From contig NZ_CP053348.1 of assembly GCF_013394595.1 (NCBI RefSeq), positions 1,364,001-1,428,000 on the forward strand: a DNA stretch of 64,000 nucleotides. Direction: 5' to 3'. A program made the translations under genes and the position numbers. Within the stretch, counting starts at the first letter, position 1, and each line of letters starts with the position of its first letter. Shown here piece after piece: positions 36,039 to 43,807 of the stretch. The stretch is from Winogradskyella forsetii (GTDB lineage Bacteria; Bacteroidota; Bacteroidia; Flavobacteriales; Flavobacteriaceae). The notes beneath the pieces were generated by a model. The model saw only the letters and a program-made list of their open reading frames with translations, was not told the DNA's origin and ran no database searches.

Positions 36039-36611
36039 TTATTTCGACTGATGCATTTTTTCTCGTTCTTCGTTTGCTATTATTTCTAATTCTTTATTCG
36101 TTGGGTCTTGCATTAGTTTTTTTTCAGCTTCAACATAATCTGGGAAATCTCGGTATTTAAGTGCCAAGAGGGTTTCATTTTTCGTAAATAGCAACAAAGT
36201 TCCGATTACTCCAATAATCAATATTCTAAACAGTAAATTTTTATAAAATTCAGATTTTGTTTTAGTAAACTTAAAAATTGAAATAACAATTATTGGAATT
36301 AAACATAAAAGGCCAATCATTAAATTAAAGCTTCCGTATGGCCATTGTAGAAATTTGAATAATATTCCGATAAGTACGAGTGATAGAGCAATTCCAGTTA
36401 AGATTATTCCCGTTTGTCTAAGTGAACTTGTTTTTTTTGTAGAGTCCTTTTTATTACTGTTCAATAGTTTAAAACTAAAAAAGAGGTAAATTAATGACAA
36501 AATAAATATAGAAAGTGTAATTAAAAGAGCGGAATAAGGGTAGTCGGTAATAAGTCTTAATATCATCAGGAATATTGCTCCAAAACCTAGTGTTTTTTCA
36601 ATTTTGTTCAT
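36039..36611 (-). CDS. cassette gene: multi-pass membrane protein of unknown function
   Basis: 190 residues from the ATG at 36611; an upstream in-frame extension to 36686 runs through the attC-like site and is rejected. About five membrane helices, then a charged C-terminal tail (DPTNKELEIIANEEREKMHQSK). Not recognised. Flanked by a private 8-bp pair TTGGCAAA (36023-36030)/TTTGCCAA (36632-36639). Confidence 0.6.
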   Translation of the reverse strand: MNKIEKTLGFGAIFLMILRLITDYPYSALLITLSIFILSLIYLFFSFKLLNSNKKDSTKKTSSLRQTGIILTGIALSLVLIGILFKFLQWPYGSFNLMIGLLCLIPIIVISIFKFTKTKSEFYKNLLFRILIIGVIGTLLLFTKNETLLALKYRDFPDYVEAEKKLMQDPTNKELEIIANEEREKMHQSK

Positions 36612-36631
36612 GTTGTGTGCGTTTGGGTATG

Positions 36632-36768
36632 TTTGCCAACGATTGGTATATGAAAAGTAGCAGATTAAATAGCACTTACTTTTCAATAAGCAAGATACTT
36701 AATTAAATAGAAAAGCGATTCAGGTAGGCACCTAAACCGCTATTTTTTGTCTACAATGCTAGCTGTAG
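36632..36768. repeat. attC-like site D (second subtype)
   Basis: The left end is TTTGCCAAC, the arm GGTATATGAAAAGTAGCAG, and the right arm ACCGCTATTTTTTGTCTACAATG. This is the GTATATGA(A/G)AAGTAGCAG/CTGCTATTT subtype that also appears at 39.5 and 63.8 kb. Confidence 0.55.
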
Positions 36769-36783
36769 TTTTTTTCCGAATGT

Positions 36784-37275
36784 TTAATCTTTATTTTTCA
36801 AGTTTTTGATTAGTCTACTGAAAATATAGATATGACTTATCATGTTCACAACGCCAATGGTAGTAAATGCCCACCACATTGTTCCTAAATCGTAATTATA
36901 GAATTCGATTTCAAAAACTTGCGGAAATGCTACAACTAGGTCAGTAAATCCAAAAATATTAAATATCCAAGTTAGTGATATGGCATATTTCCATTTATTT
37001 TTCAAAGCAAAAGCGGTAATTACTGCAAGTATTGCTGTACTATAATCCCAAATACCGACCGTAAACGCTAAATCATCTGGAAATTCATCATAAACTTGTG
37101 TGTCTACCATAAACACCATCCCTAAATACCGAAGTCCATGAATTAGTACCATTGGTACAAGTGCGTCATAAATTGAAAGTTTGCTGAGTTTTGGAAAGAC
37201 AAACCATTTAAAGGCGAAGTAAAATGTGAGCAAACCTGCAATAGTTTGCATATTGAAAATTGTAAAATTGTCCAT
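36784..37275 (-). CDS. membrane protein, unknown function
   Basis: 163 residues from the ATG at 37275 (19 bp after the DUF1772 stop). Five predicted membrane helices: YDALVPMVLIHGLRYLGMVFMVDTQVYDEFPDDLAFTVGIWDY and FTTIGVVNMISHIYIFSRLIKNL are notable. Likely in one operon with the DUF1772 and SDR genes upstream. Not assigned to a named family. Confidence 0.6.
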   Translation of the reverse strand: MDNFTIFNMQTIAGLLTFYFAFKWFVFPKLSKLSIYDALVPMVLIHGLRYLGMVFMVDTQVYDEFPDDLAFTVGIWDYSTAILAVITAFALKNKWKYAISLTWIFNIFGFTDLVVAFPQVFEIEFYNYDLGTMWWAFTTIGVVNMISHIYIFSRLIKNLKNKD

Positions 37276-37294
37276 ATCTATTTCTTTATCTTGT

Positions 37295-37753
37295 TTAATT
37301 ATTAGTAGATAATTCAAATGCTTTTACAGCAAAAATAGCAGCTATGAAAACCACTACAGTTCTAACCCAATGCAGCAACATCCAAAGATTGAGTTTGCTT
37401 GTCGCTACTTCTGCCGAATATTCTGACTCCATGAAACCTAAATTAGTTGGTAAATGATACGCAGTTGTTATGGTACAAGCAATCACTAATCCTGCAAGTG
37501 CAATACTCCAATTTTTACGTACTTCTTTTTGCCCTTTGGTGTTTATCACTAAAGCTATTGTAGCCAATAATGCTGGCAATAAAATCCCCATGGTGGGCGG
37601 TAAGAGATTGGGAAATTGAAGTGTAAATTGCTTCATAAATTCCATTGGCTCTAAGCTTTGCCAAAAAGCGCCAAATCCAAAGCCGATAACAAGCATATTG
37701 CCTACGAAAGCAGCTATGCCGATAATTGAAATGTAAGGAAGATATTTTTTCAT
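37295..37753 (-). CDS. DUF1772 (anthrone oxygenase-like) membrane protein
   Basis: 152 residues, four membrane helices. FWQSLEPMEFMKQFTLQFPNLLPPTMGILLPALLATI and WMLLHWVRTVVVFIAAIFAVKAF fit DUF1772, related to anthrone oxygenases. Four bases downstream of the SDR gene; probably modifies the same small-molecule substrate, which is unknown. Confidence 0.75.
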   Translation of the reverse strand: MKKYLPYISIIGIAAFVGNMLVIGFGFGAFWQSLEPMEFMKQFTLQFPNLLPPTMGILLPALLATIALVINTKGQKEVRKNWSIALAGLVIACTITTAYHLPTNLGFMESEYSAEVATSKLNLWMLLHWVRTVVVFIAAIFAVKAFELSTNN

Positions 37754-37757
37754 AATA

Positions 37758-38522
37758 TTATTGTTTTGGAATCGGTTGTTTATTGAGTTGTTTAAAAATG
37801 AATTTTGGTGCTAATCTGCTCATTAATTTAAGTTGAGAAGACCTACCTGGCGTAATTTCTTCTTTTCCTTTTATATAATCTTTCCAAAAAATATCAGCTA
37901 ATTTTTGAGGAAGAATAGGTTTAAAATCCGCCTCACTTACATCAATACCATCAAATATTTCTGTTTTTACCACAGGAGGCAAAAGTTCTACGACTTTTAT
38001 ATGATGCGGTTTTAGCTGTGGACGAATGGATTTTGTCCAAAAATGCAAAGCTGATTTTGTACCCGAATACACGGGTGCTTGTGCAAAAGGAACATAAGCC
38101 AAGCCGGAAGAAACATTGACTAAAACTGCATTGTTGCTTTTTTTAAGTAGTGGAAGAAAATAATGCAACATTCTGATAGGCGAATTAAAGTTGATTTCGA
38201 TTTCTTGCATTTGTTTTTGCAAGTTGTTTTCTTCGTTTCCAGCATCTACCAAATTCATGACTCCTGCATTATTTACGAGAATATCTATACCATCAAATTT
38301 TTCTTCAATATCATCTACCAGCATTCTAACCTCTGCATCGTCTGTTACATCAATTTGGAAAATATGTATTTTAGGATTCTCGACTTTTACTTTTTCTAGT
38401 TTGGATAAATTGCGACCAATGATGATTACTGTATTGTCATTTTCCATAAATTTTTTGGCGAGGGCAAGTCCAATTCCAGAGCTTCCACCTGTGATTAGTA
38501 CGTTTTGGTTATTGTATCTCAT
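37758..38522 (-). CDS. SDR family oxidoreductase
   Basis: 254 residues, classical short-chain dehydrogenase. Cofactor motif TGGSSGIG (11-18), NNAG (84-87), and the catalytic Ser139, Tyr152, Lys156 (YSGTK). NAD(P)-dependent; substrate unknown. First gene of a minus-strand operon divergent from an HxlR regulator, the usual arrangement for quinone or aldehyde detoxification genes. Confidence 0.93.
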   Translation of the reverse strand: MRYNNQNVLITGGSSGIGLALAKKFMENDNTVIIIGRNLSKLEKVKVENPKIHIFQIDVTDDAEVRMLVDDIEEKFDGIDILVNNAGVMNLVDAGNEENNLQKQMQEIEINFNSPIRMLHYFLPLLKKSNNAVLVNVSSGLAYVPFAQAPVYSGTKSALHFWTKSIRPQLKPHHIKVVELLPPVVKTEIFDGIDVSEADFKPILPQKLADIFWKDYIKGKEEITPGRSSQLKLMSRLAPKFIFKQLNKQPIPKQ

Positions 38523-38540
38523 TTTACTTTTGTAATTTTG

Positions 38541-38588
38541 CTATTGAATTGAAAGCAAAAATAATAATTACTATTGAATTAATAGTAA
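38541..38588. promoter_or_regulatory. candidate HxlR operator between the SDR and regulator genes
   Basis: A perfect inverted repeat TTACTATT-GAATT-AATAGTAA at 38568-38588. CTATTGAATT is also repeated directly at 38541-38550 and 38571-38580, 30 bp apart. Position and symmetry suit a dimeric regulator of both divergent units. Confidence 0.6.
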
Positions 38589-38602
38589 AAAAGATACAAA
38601 AT

Positions 38603-39034
38603 GTGAAAAATAAATTTAGGTCAAGTTGTCCAATGGCTTCTGCACTTGATATTATTGGCGATAAATGGTCGTTACTAATTATTCGGGATATGTTGCTTGG
38701 ACACAAAAAAACATTTAAAGAAATTTCAGATTCAGAAGAAGCTATTGCGCCAAGTATTTTGTCGGCAAGATTAAAACTATTGGAATCTTTCGAATTGATT
38801 ACAAAAAGGAAATTACCCGAAAACTTGAAAGAAAATATTTATTTATTGACTGAAAAGGGAATTGCTTTAGCTCCAATGCTCATAGAAATAATACTTTTTG
38901 CAGACAAAAATTTTCGTCAGTTCAATCCAAAAATGTTACCTATTTCAGATAAAGGATTTAATCTTGATAAGTCAATTGTTATTCAAAATATTCAGAATGG
39001 TTACCGTGAATTGGTTCAAAATACGATAAGTTAA
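38603..39034 (+). CDS. HxlR family transcriptional regulator
   Basis: 143 residues from the GTG at 38603 (VKNKFRSSCPMASALDIIGDKWSLLIIRDML). The in-frame extension to 38549 overlaps the putative operator and is rejected. Cys in RSSCP is the usual HxlR redox/quinone-sensing residue. Winged-helix core SARLKLLESFELITKRKLP. It probably controls the divergent SDR-DUF1772 operon. The only plus-strand gene in the array. The 3' end overlaps the convergent gene by 4 bp. Confidence 0.9.
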   Translation: MKNKFRSSCPMASALDIIGDKWSLLIIRDMLLGHKKTFKEISDSEEAIAPSILSARLKLLESFELITKRKLPENLKENIYLLTEKGIALAPMLIEIILFADKNFRQFNPKMLPISDKGFNLDKSIVIQNIQNGYRELVQNTIS

Positions 39035-39510
39035 TTTAGTGTTCTGGTTTTACTTTTCATCATTTTGTCAATTCGTCTTTTATTTTCTTGTTGTAATAAT
39101 GAAGGGTATAGGTTCATTAAAACATTAGGAATCATCATTATCAATCCGAATAATATTCCCACAACAATGCTTTTATAAATTGCAAAAATTGTCACAAAGA
39201 TAAATCCGATTAAGTGACTTATTTCAGAGAAAGTCATTTCATTCCGAATTACGGTCAAGTCGGTATTTCTGTTTTCTAGTTTAATTTTCTGATTAAAAAA
39301 TTTGAAAAAAGTATTTTTTACAATCCATTTAAAGTATTTGATTCCGATATTTTTATTCAGAGATTTACTTTTAATAAAATTCAGATATGATAGCTTTTTG
39401 TAGTATGCAGTTTTCATGAGAATACTGTTGATTATCATTCCGACTATCCAAGATATAAAGGACATTGAAATTCCGAATATAAATCCCAGTATAATGTGTT
39501 TCGGTATCAT
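39031..39510 (-). CDS. membrane protein, possibly CrtO-like acyltransferase family
   Basis: 159 residues with three or four membrane helices. The tail MMIPNVLMNLYPSLLQQENKRRIDKMM and the WIVKNTFFKFFNQKIKL segment resemble the glycosyl-diaponeurosporenoate acyltransferase (CrtO)-type family (N-x-YPxLLQxxNKxRI). That function is not demonstrated and the match is partial. Followed on its 5' side by attC-like site E. Confidence 0.5.
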   Translation of the reverse strand: MIPKHIILGFIFGISMSFISWIVGMIINSILMKTAYYKKLSYLNFIKSKSLNKNIGIKYFKWIVKNTFFKFFNQKIKLENRNTDLTVIRNEMTFSEISHLIGFIFVTIFAIYKSIVVGILFGLIMMIPNVLMNLYPSLLQQENKRRIDKMMKSKTRTLN

Positions 39511-39520
39511 TTTTTTAATT

Positions 39521-39731
39521 GTAGCTAACTGTTTGTATATGTCTCGTAGCCTGCAAATTATAAAATTATTTTCGGATTAAGCACAAGCCTGATTTTTATC
39601 CCGATGCTTCGGGATACTATTTATTTTTTTTGGTAAATCGTCAAATTTAAAATTTGGCGACTTTTCAAAAATGCCCAAGTCTTTGTATTAGCAACGACTT
39701 GCGCTATTTTTCATATACAATGTTGTGCAAC
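39521..39731. repeat. attC-like site E (second subtype, long)
   Basis: It starts GTAGCTAACTGTTTGTATATG and ends GCGCTATTTTTCATATACAATGTTGTGCAAC, with GTTGTGCAAC at 39722-39731. An internal hairpin ATCCCGA-TGCT-TCGGGAT sits at 39598-39615. Confidence 0.6.
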
Positions 39732-39740
39732 GTTTTTTAT

Positions 39741-40073
39741 TTATCGGCTATTGTTTTGTAATCCCTCGTTCCATCTTCTAATGAACTCATCAGACCAAGC
39801 ATCCCATCCTATTGTTGCCAATGTCCAGATAGTAATTCCAACTATTATTAAATTTAGTATTAAGCCGATAATTGCAATAATCTTTCCCTTTTTTATTTTC
39901 TTTATATTAGAATATGCACTAGGATTTTGTTCATATATTTTTTCAGATTTTCTGGCGAGTAGATATGAACTGAGCGCAAATAAAATAGTAATTCCTCCGA
40001 AACAAAATAATGTGCAACTCAATATTGCCAATACATATATTAATTTTCCATTTGGTAATTCTGTTTTCTCCAT
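39741..40073 (-). CDS. cassette gene: CCC-motif membrane protein
   Basis: 110 residues, two membrane helices. NGKLIYVLAILSCTLFCFGGITILFALSSYLLARKSEKIYEQNPSAYSN and KKGKIIAIIGLILNL match the small 'CCC motif' (DUF4190-like) family; the Cys pattern here is reduced to SCTLFC. Function unknown. Private pair: TTGTGCAAC (39723-39731)/GTTGCACAA (40149-40157). Confidence 0.75.
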   Translation of the reverse strand: MEKTELPNGKLIYVLAILSCTLFCFGGITILFALSSYLLARKSEKIYEQNPSAYSNIKKIKKGKIIAIIGLILNLIIVGITIWTLATIGWDAWSDEFIRRWNEGLQNNSR

Positions 40074-40148
40074 ATTCGAATTTATAGTTTTAGTGTTTAA
40101 AATTAATTAGAATATTCAAATCTAAATATTTTTCATATTTTGCTTAAA

Positions 40149-40287
40149 GTTGCACAATGTTGTTGTGTATGGTTAGTGGCGTGGTTAAGCAACTAAATTA
40201 GTAAACAAATACGAACCCGATAAAATTCCGATGGAATTTTCCAAATAGGCACTTGCCAAAGCAATTAATTATACTTTGTTGGCAATA
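40149..40287. repeat. attC-like site F (139 bp)
   Basis: Left end GTTGCACAA, arm TTGTGTATGGTTAGTGGCG, inner stem AAAATTCC/GGAATTTT, right arm AGCAATTAATTATACTTTG, right end GTTGGCAATA (40278-40287). Confidence 0.8.
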
Positions 40288-40288
40288 G

Positions 40289-40984
40289 TTATTTTTTTTC
40301 ATAATAGACTTGATTCCCTTTAGAAACATTAAATTCTTTGCTCAATTCTAATTTAGGAAGTTTGAATATTTTATCATTAACTGAATGCTCTTTTATTTCT
40401 TTTAGTGTCATAGTAATTGTCATCATTCCATCCATCCTTTTCACGATTTTTAATGGCAAAGAATTCGATATTTTTAAATATTCCGACCACATATCGTACT
40501 TATGTTTACTGTATAATGCCGAGTCCATTTTTAAATGGTCTGAATTGAAAAAATACTCATAAGTTCCAGTTTCCCATTCAACAATTACTTTAGAGCATTT
40601 TATATTCAGGATAATTTCGTCTGTTTCTTCTACTGTAATTTTTGGGCTTTTTTCTTTTAGCTCTGTTTCTAAATCTATTTCAGCTTTAATTGCAGGAATT
40701 AATTCAGATTTTTTGTCTATTGTCAAAATTTCATTTCTGTCTGATAAATAAATAATTTTAATTTTTCCTTTATTCGGTTTGCTCAAATAGTTTCCATCTT
40801 TATAAGTAGTCAGAGTTTCCTCAAAGAATTGTCCACTTTCCATCATTTTCTCTTTAGTCATTCCTAACTGTTTTGAGAATTTTTCAGCAATCTCAATATC
40901 ATTTTCATACACAAGTGTTCCCTCAAAATTTTGACCAAAACTTACAATAGGAATAAAAAATAAAAGAAGAAGTAGGTTTTTCAT
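40289..40984 (-). CDS. cassette gene: secreted DUF4412/GLPGLI-like protein
   Basis: 231 residues from the ATG at 40984. Sec signal MKNLLLLLFFIPIVSFGQ, then NFEGTLVYENDIE and VIVEWETGTYEYFFNS, a beta-rich fold resembling DUF4412/GLPGLI proteins. Periplasmic, function unknown. Its stop codon follows one base after the R-type box; perfect 10-bp private pair GTTGGCAATA (40278-40287)/TATTGCCAAC (41000-41009). Confidence 0.65.
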   Translation of the reverse strand: MKNLLLLLFFIPIVSFGQNFEGTLVYENDIEIAEKFSKQLGMTKEKMMESGQFFEETLTTYKDGNYLSKPNKGKIKIIYLSDRNEILTIDKKSELIPAIKAEIDLETELKEKSPKITVEETDEIILNIKCSKVIVEWETGTYEYFFNSDHLKMDSALYSKHKYDMWSEYLKISNSLPLKIVKRMDGMMTITMTLKEIKEHSVNDKIFKLPKLELSKEFNVSKGNQVYYEKK

Positions 40985-40999
40985 AATGTTGCTCTTAAT

Positions 41000-41137
41000 T
41001 ATTGCCAACGTGTTTGTTTATGATTTCGTTGCGTGTTTAAGTACTAAAGTTAGTAAATAATCACAGATAGAAAATTCCAGCGGAATTTTCGTAAGTAAGC
41101 TCTAACTAGCAATGAATTATACACGGTGTTGCCAACA
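41000..41137. repeat. attC-like site G (138 bp, best example)
   Basis: Nested complementary pairs: CCAACG/GGTGTTG; TTATGATTTCGTTGC/AGCAATGAATTATA; GTTAG/CTAAC; and the apical GAAAATTCC/GGAATTTTC. Ends TATTGCCAAC (41000-41009) and GTTGCCAACA (41128-41137). Confidence 0.85.
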
Positions 41138-41142
41138 GTTTT

Positions 41143-41991
41143 TTAATATTTATGATAATATTTTCTCATTATAATTTCATAATTTCTTTCAGCTCCAAGT
41201 TCCTTAGCTTTCAAAAAATCCTTATGAGCTAATTCTTTTTTTCCTTTTTTTAAATAAATAAATCCTCTTGTCAAATACGTTCCAGAAAAATCTGATTTTA
41301 ATTCCTCTGTTTTATTTAGAAATGGCATTGCTTTTTTAAATAATGCAAATTTAAAATATGATAAACCGGTATTGTATTGAACTTTCCAATGGTTTGGATA
41401 GTGTTTTGATATTTTTCTAAAAATCATAAGGGCTTTTAAATGATTCTTATTTCTTAAATAACTGTATGCTAAATTCGCTTTTATAGCATTTTCTTGGTCA
41501 GTATCCTTTAATGCAATTTTAAAGTCTTTAATAGCCTCTTTATGACTTTCTAACGATGCATTCGCAAATCCTCTGATTATATGGATTTCAGTAAATGTTC
41601 CATTGTCCAATTTCAGAAACTCATTGCAAGTGTTCAGAGCGTCTTGAAACTTATGTGTGTAAAATTCGTTAATTGAAGAAATGAATAAACTAATTTTTAA
41701 TTCATATTCATCTAAAGTGTCTTTATCTATTCCGTCTACTATTTTTTGGGATTTATAAAAATCTTTAGCTGATGAATAAATCATTGCTTTAAACAAATGC
41801 ACAAATTGAATTTCCGAATTCCATTCGATAAATTCATTGCACTTTTCAATTGCAGAGTCAAAATCTCTAAATTCCCAAAATTCAACAGCCTTTTGAATTA
41901 GCTGATTCATAAAATCAGAGAAATTCTCTTTCATTGAAGCGTGCTCTAACGCATCAAAGGCTAATTTCATTATGTTAACATTTGCGAGCAT
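41143..41991 (-). CDS. cassette gene: TPR-repeat protein
   Basis: 282 residues, helical repeats throughout. KANLAYSYLRNKNHLKALMIFRKISKHYPNHWKVQYNTGLSYFKFALFKKAMPFLNKTEEL is a clear TPR array (at least three units). No signal peptide, so cytoplasmic; presumably protein-protein interaction. A second ATG at 41970 is possible. Perfect private pair GTTGCCAACA (41128-41137)/TGTTGGCAAC (42001-42010). Confidence 0.75.
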   Translation of the reverse strand: MLANVNIMKLAFDALEHASMKENFSDFMNQLIQKAVEFWEFRDFDSAIEKCNEFIEWNSEIQFVHLFKAMIYSSAKDFYKSQKIVDGIDKDTLDEYELKISLFISSINEFYTHKFQDALNTCNEFLKLDNGTFTEIHIIRGFANASLESHKEAIKDFKIALKDTDQENAIKANLAYSYLRNKNHLKALMIFRKISKHYPNHWKVQYNTGLSYFKFALFKKAMPFLNKTEELKSDFSGTYLTRGFIYLKKGKKELAHKDFLKAKELGAERNYEIIMRKYYHKY

Positions 41992-42000
41992 TTCTCAAAT

Positions 42001-42139
42001 TGTTGGCAACGCTCAGTGTATGGTTTGTTGCGTGATTAAGTTACTAATTTAGCAAACTTTTACGAGCCTGAGAAAATTCCGAAGGAATTTTACGGATAAG
42101 CACCTGGCAAGCAATGAACTATACACAATGTTGTATGCC
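42001..42139. repeat. attC-like site H (139 bp)
   Basis: Left TGTTGGCAAC, arm GTGTATGGTTTGTTGCG, apical GAAAATTCC/GGAATTTT, right arm AGCAATGAACTATACACAATG, right GTTGTATGCC (42130-42139). Confidence 0.85.
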
Positions 42140-42482
42140 GTGTTTTATTTTGGTTTGTTGTTCCGATTTGATTTATAAGTACAGCTTATCATTCCGACGT
42201 TGTTCGCAGAATCGCAGGACTTTTGGGAATATGAAACCAACTTCGCAAAAATTTTCAATCTTCATTTTCCGAACGGCTTGTCAGTCCGACGTTGTTGGGT
42301 TTCTTTTTTTTACGTTTTGCTTGACAGTCCTGTTTTATCTGTTTTCTGTTTATTTTTTCTTTTACGTACGAGAGTTCAGTCCGACGTTTTGTTTTTAAAG
42401 ATCAGCTTTTTTCTTATAATTCCGAACTTGTTTTTTTTGATTTCGTAACTTTTATATACCGCTCGTAACTCTTTAACCACAT
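42140..42482. other. cassette without a clear ORF
   Basis: 343 bases bracketed by a perfect private pair GTTGTATGCC/GGCATACAAC. Neither strand has a convincing gene; minus-strand frames have many stops. On the minus strand the motif AACGTCGGA(C/A)TGA occurs three times (near 42375-42389, 42280-42296 and 42194-42208 on plus coordinates). It could be a decayed gene or a non-coding cassette. Confidence 0.5.
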
Positions 42483-42621
42483 GGCATACAACGGTCTTGG
42501 CCATGGTTTCGTTGCGGAATGGTTCGGCAGAACTATTCCGCCGTAAACCAAAGTTAGCAAATACGCAGGAATTGCCGAGAGGAAATTCCGCCGCAATGAA
42601 CTATAGCCGTTGTTGTACGTA
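42483..42621. repeat. attC-like site I (139 bp)
   Basis: Left GGCATACAAC, arm CATGGTTTCGTTGCGG, stem GGAATT/AATTCC, right arm GCAATGAACTATAGCC, right GTTGTACGTA (42612-42621). The upstream gene's stop codon lies inside it. Confidence 0.8.
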
Positions 42622-43128
42622 GGCTTTTATTGTTTCGTTCATTATTTCTTTTGGATATTTCCATTCCATCATTTGGTTCGGTGAGCTGTTTAATCTGCTA
42701 TTTATTTTCCGGAAAGGCAAATTTTCAAAACTACCATAATCAATTTTCCATTGCTCAATGCTGAACATACAATTATTTAGAGACCCATTCGCACTTCGGT
42801 CATTGTTTGTTTCGCACAGTTTTATTTCGCCGATGAGTTCGCTCAAAGTTTTATAATCAATTTCAATTCCGTCGTTTTTAAGTTGAGAATTAAGTGTTTC
42901 TGTAAATATTCGAGTGATATTATTCAATTCAGATGATTTTATGTCCGACAGTATCAGCAAATATTTGGTCAGTTTGTTTACAATCAGCCAGCATTTTTTT
43001 CTGTCTACATAAAAAATTGTCGCAACCCATTCTCCCAAGATTTTGTTTTCGGTTTCACTTTTTTTTACAATCGATTTTTGAATTGTCTTTTCAAGTTTCC
43101 GAGTCGTATAAATTTGAGTGCAATTCAT
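42601..43128 (-). CDS. cassette gene: DUF6933-like protein reading into the attC-like site
   Basis: 175 residues. QIYTTRKLEKTIQKS and VATIFYVDRKKCWLIVNKLTKYLLILSDIK match the DUF6933 pattern (soluble, function unknown). The last seven residues (AYVQQRL) and the stop are encoded by site I itself. Private pair GTTGTACGTA (42612-42621)/TACGTACAAC (43164-43173). Confidence 0.7.
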   Translation of the reverse strand: MNCTQIYTTRKLEKTIQKSIVKKSETENKILGEWVATIFYVDRKKCWLIVNKLTKYLLILSDIKSSELNNITRIFTETLNSQLKNDGIEIDYKTLSELIGEIKLCETNNDRSANGSLNNCMFSIEQWKIDYGSFENLPFRKINSRLNSSPNQMMEWKYPKEIMNETIKAYVQQRL

Positions 43129-43163
43129 TCTGTATGCTGATTTTCTGAGTGTTTTTTTTAGCT

Positions 43164-43301
43164 TACGTACAACGTGTTTGTGTATGATTTCGTTGCGTGT
43201 TTCAGCAACTAAATTAGCAAATACAAACCAAATAGAAAATCCGCGAGGATTTTCGTAAGTAAGCCAGAACTAGCAATGAATTATACACGGTGTTGCCAGT
43301 A
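43164..43301. repeat. attC-like site J (138 bp)
   Basis: Left TACGTACAAC, arm GTGTATGATTTCGTTGCG, apical GAAAATCC/GGATTTTC (a covarying version of GAAAATTCC/GGAATTTTC), right arm AGCAATGAATTATACACGG, right GTTGCCAGTA (43292-43301). Confidence 0.85.
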
Positions 43302-43310
43302 GTTTTTTAT

Positions 43311-43776
43311 TCATAAGTGACTTAAATTCAATTCCATTTTATTGTTTATAGTGTCTACTTTGAAATAAAACGGTTCAGCTCTATTTATTTCGTTATTATT
43401 ATGTTCAAAATCAAATCCGCTGTCATATTTTTTCCACGAACCTTTATCAGATTTCAATTCCGCGCTTTTGAGAATTTGCTCTAGAATATTTTTTTCATCA
43501 GATTCTTTATATTCAATTGTCAGTCCGACGGAATAATCAGAATCAAAAGCTCCTTCTGTATGTTCGATTAAATTTTCCAAAATCTCAAAGTCATTCGGAA
43601 TGGTCAAATCAGTTTTTTCTCTGATAAGTGGCTCAATTCTTTCTGAAGCTAATTTTTCATCAGGTTTGTTCATCGTTCCAGCAAATAGGTAAGCCATAAA
43701 TCCGAGAGCGAAAATTGGCGTTAATGCGGTTGATAATAATGCAAAACCAGTCTTTTTTTTGCCTTTTATTATCTGC
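43311..43776 (-). pseudogene. 3' part of a cassette gene split by the IS element
   Basis: Encodes a membrane segment (GKKKTGFALLSTALTPIFALGFMAYLFAG) and the soluble C-terminus ending INNKMELNLSHL. Its 5' part is at 45204-45376. Removing the IS and one copy of the 8-bp duplication joins them in frame as one 212-residue protein (...LLISSIWQIIKGKKKTG...). Four-helix-like membrane N-terminus, unknown function. An internal ATG at 43697 could start a 128-residue fragment. Confidence 0.85.
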
Positions 43777-43784
43777 CAAATAGA
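43777..43784. repeat. target-site duplication, left copy
   Basis: CAAATAGA directly before the IS; an identical copy follows it at 45204-45211. Confidence 0.9.
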
Positions 43785-43807
43785 GGATCATGCCTAAATG
43801 TTGTGTG

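Noticed and set aside
42114..42448. Two plus-strand ORFs (94 and 82 residues) in the ORF-less cassette
   Set aside because: They begin in the attC-like site, overlap each other, have no recognisable domain, and oppose the orientation of all neighbouring cassettes.
42414..42596. 60-residue minus-strand ORF
   Set aside because: Most of it is translated attC-like site I.
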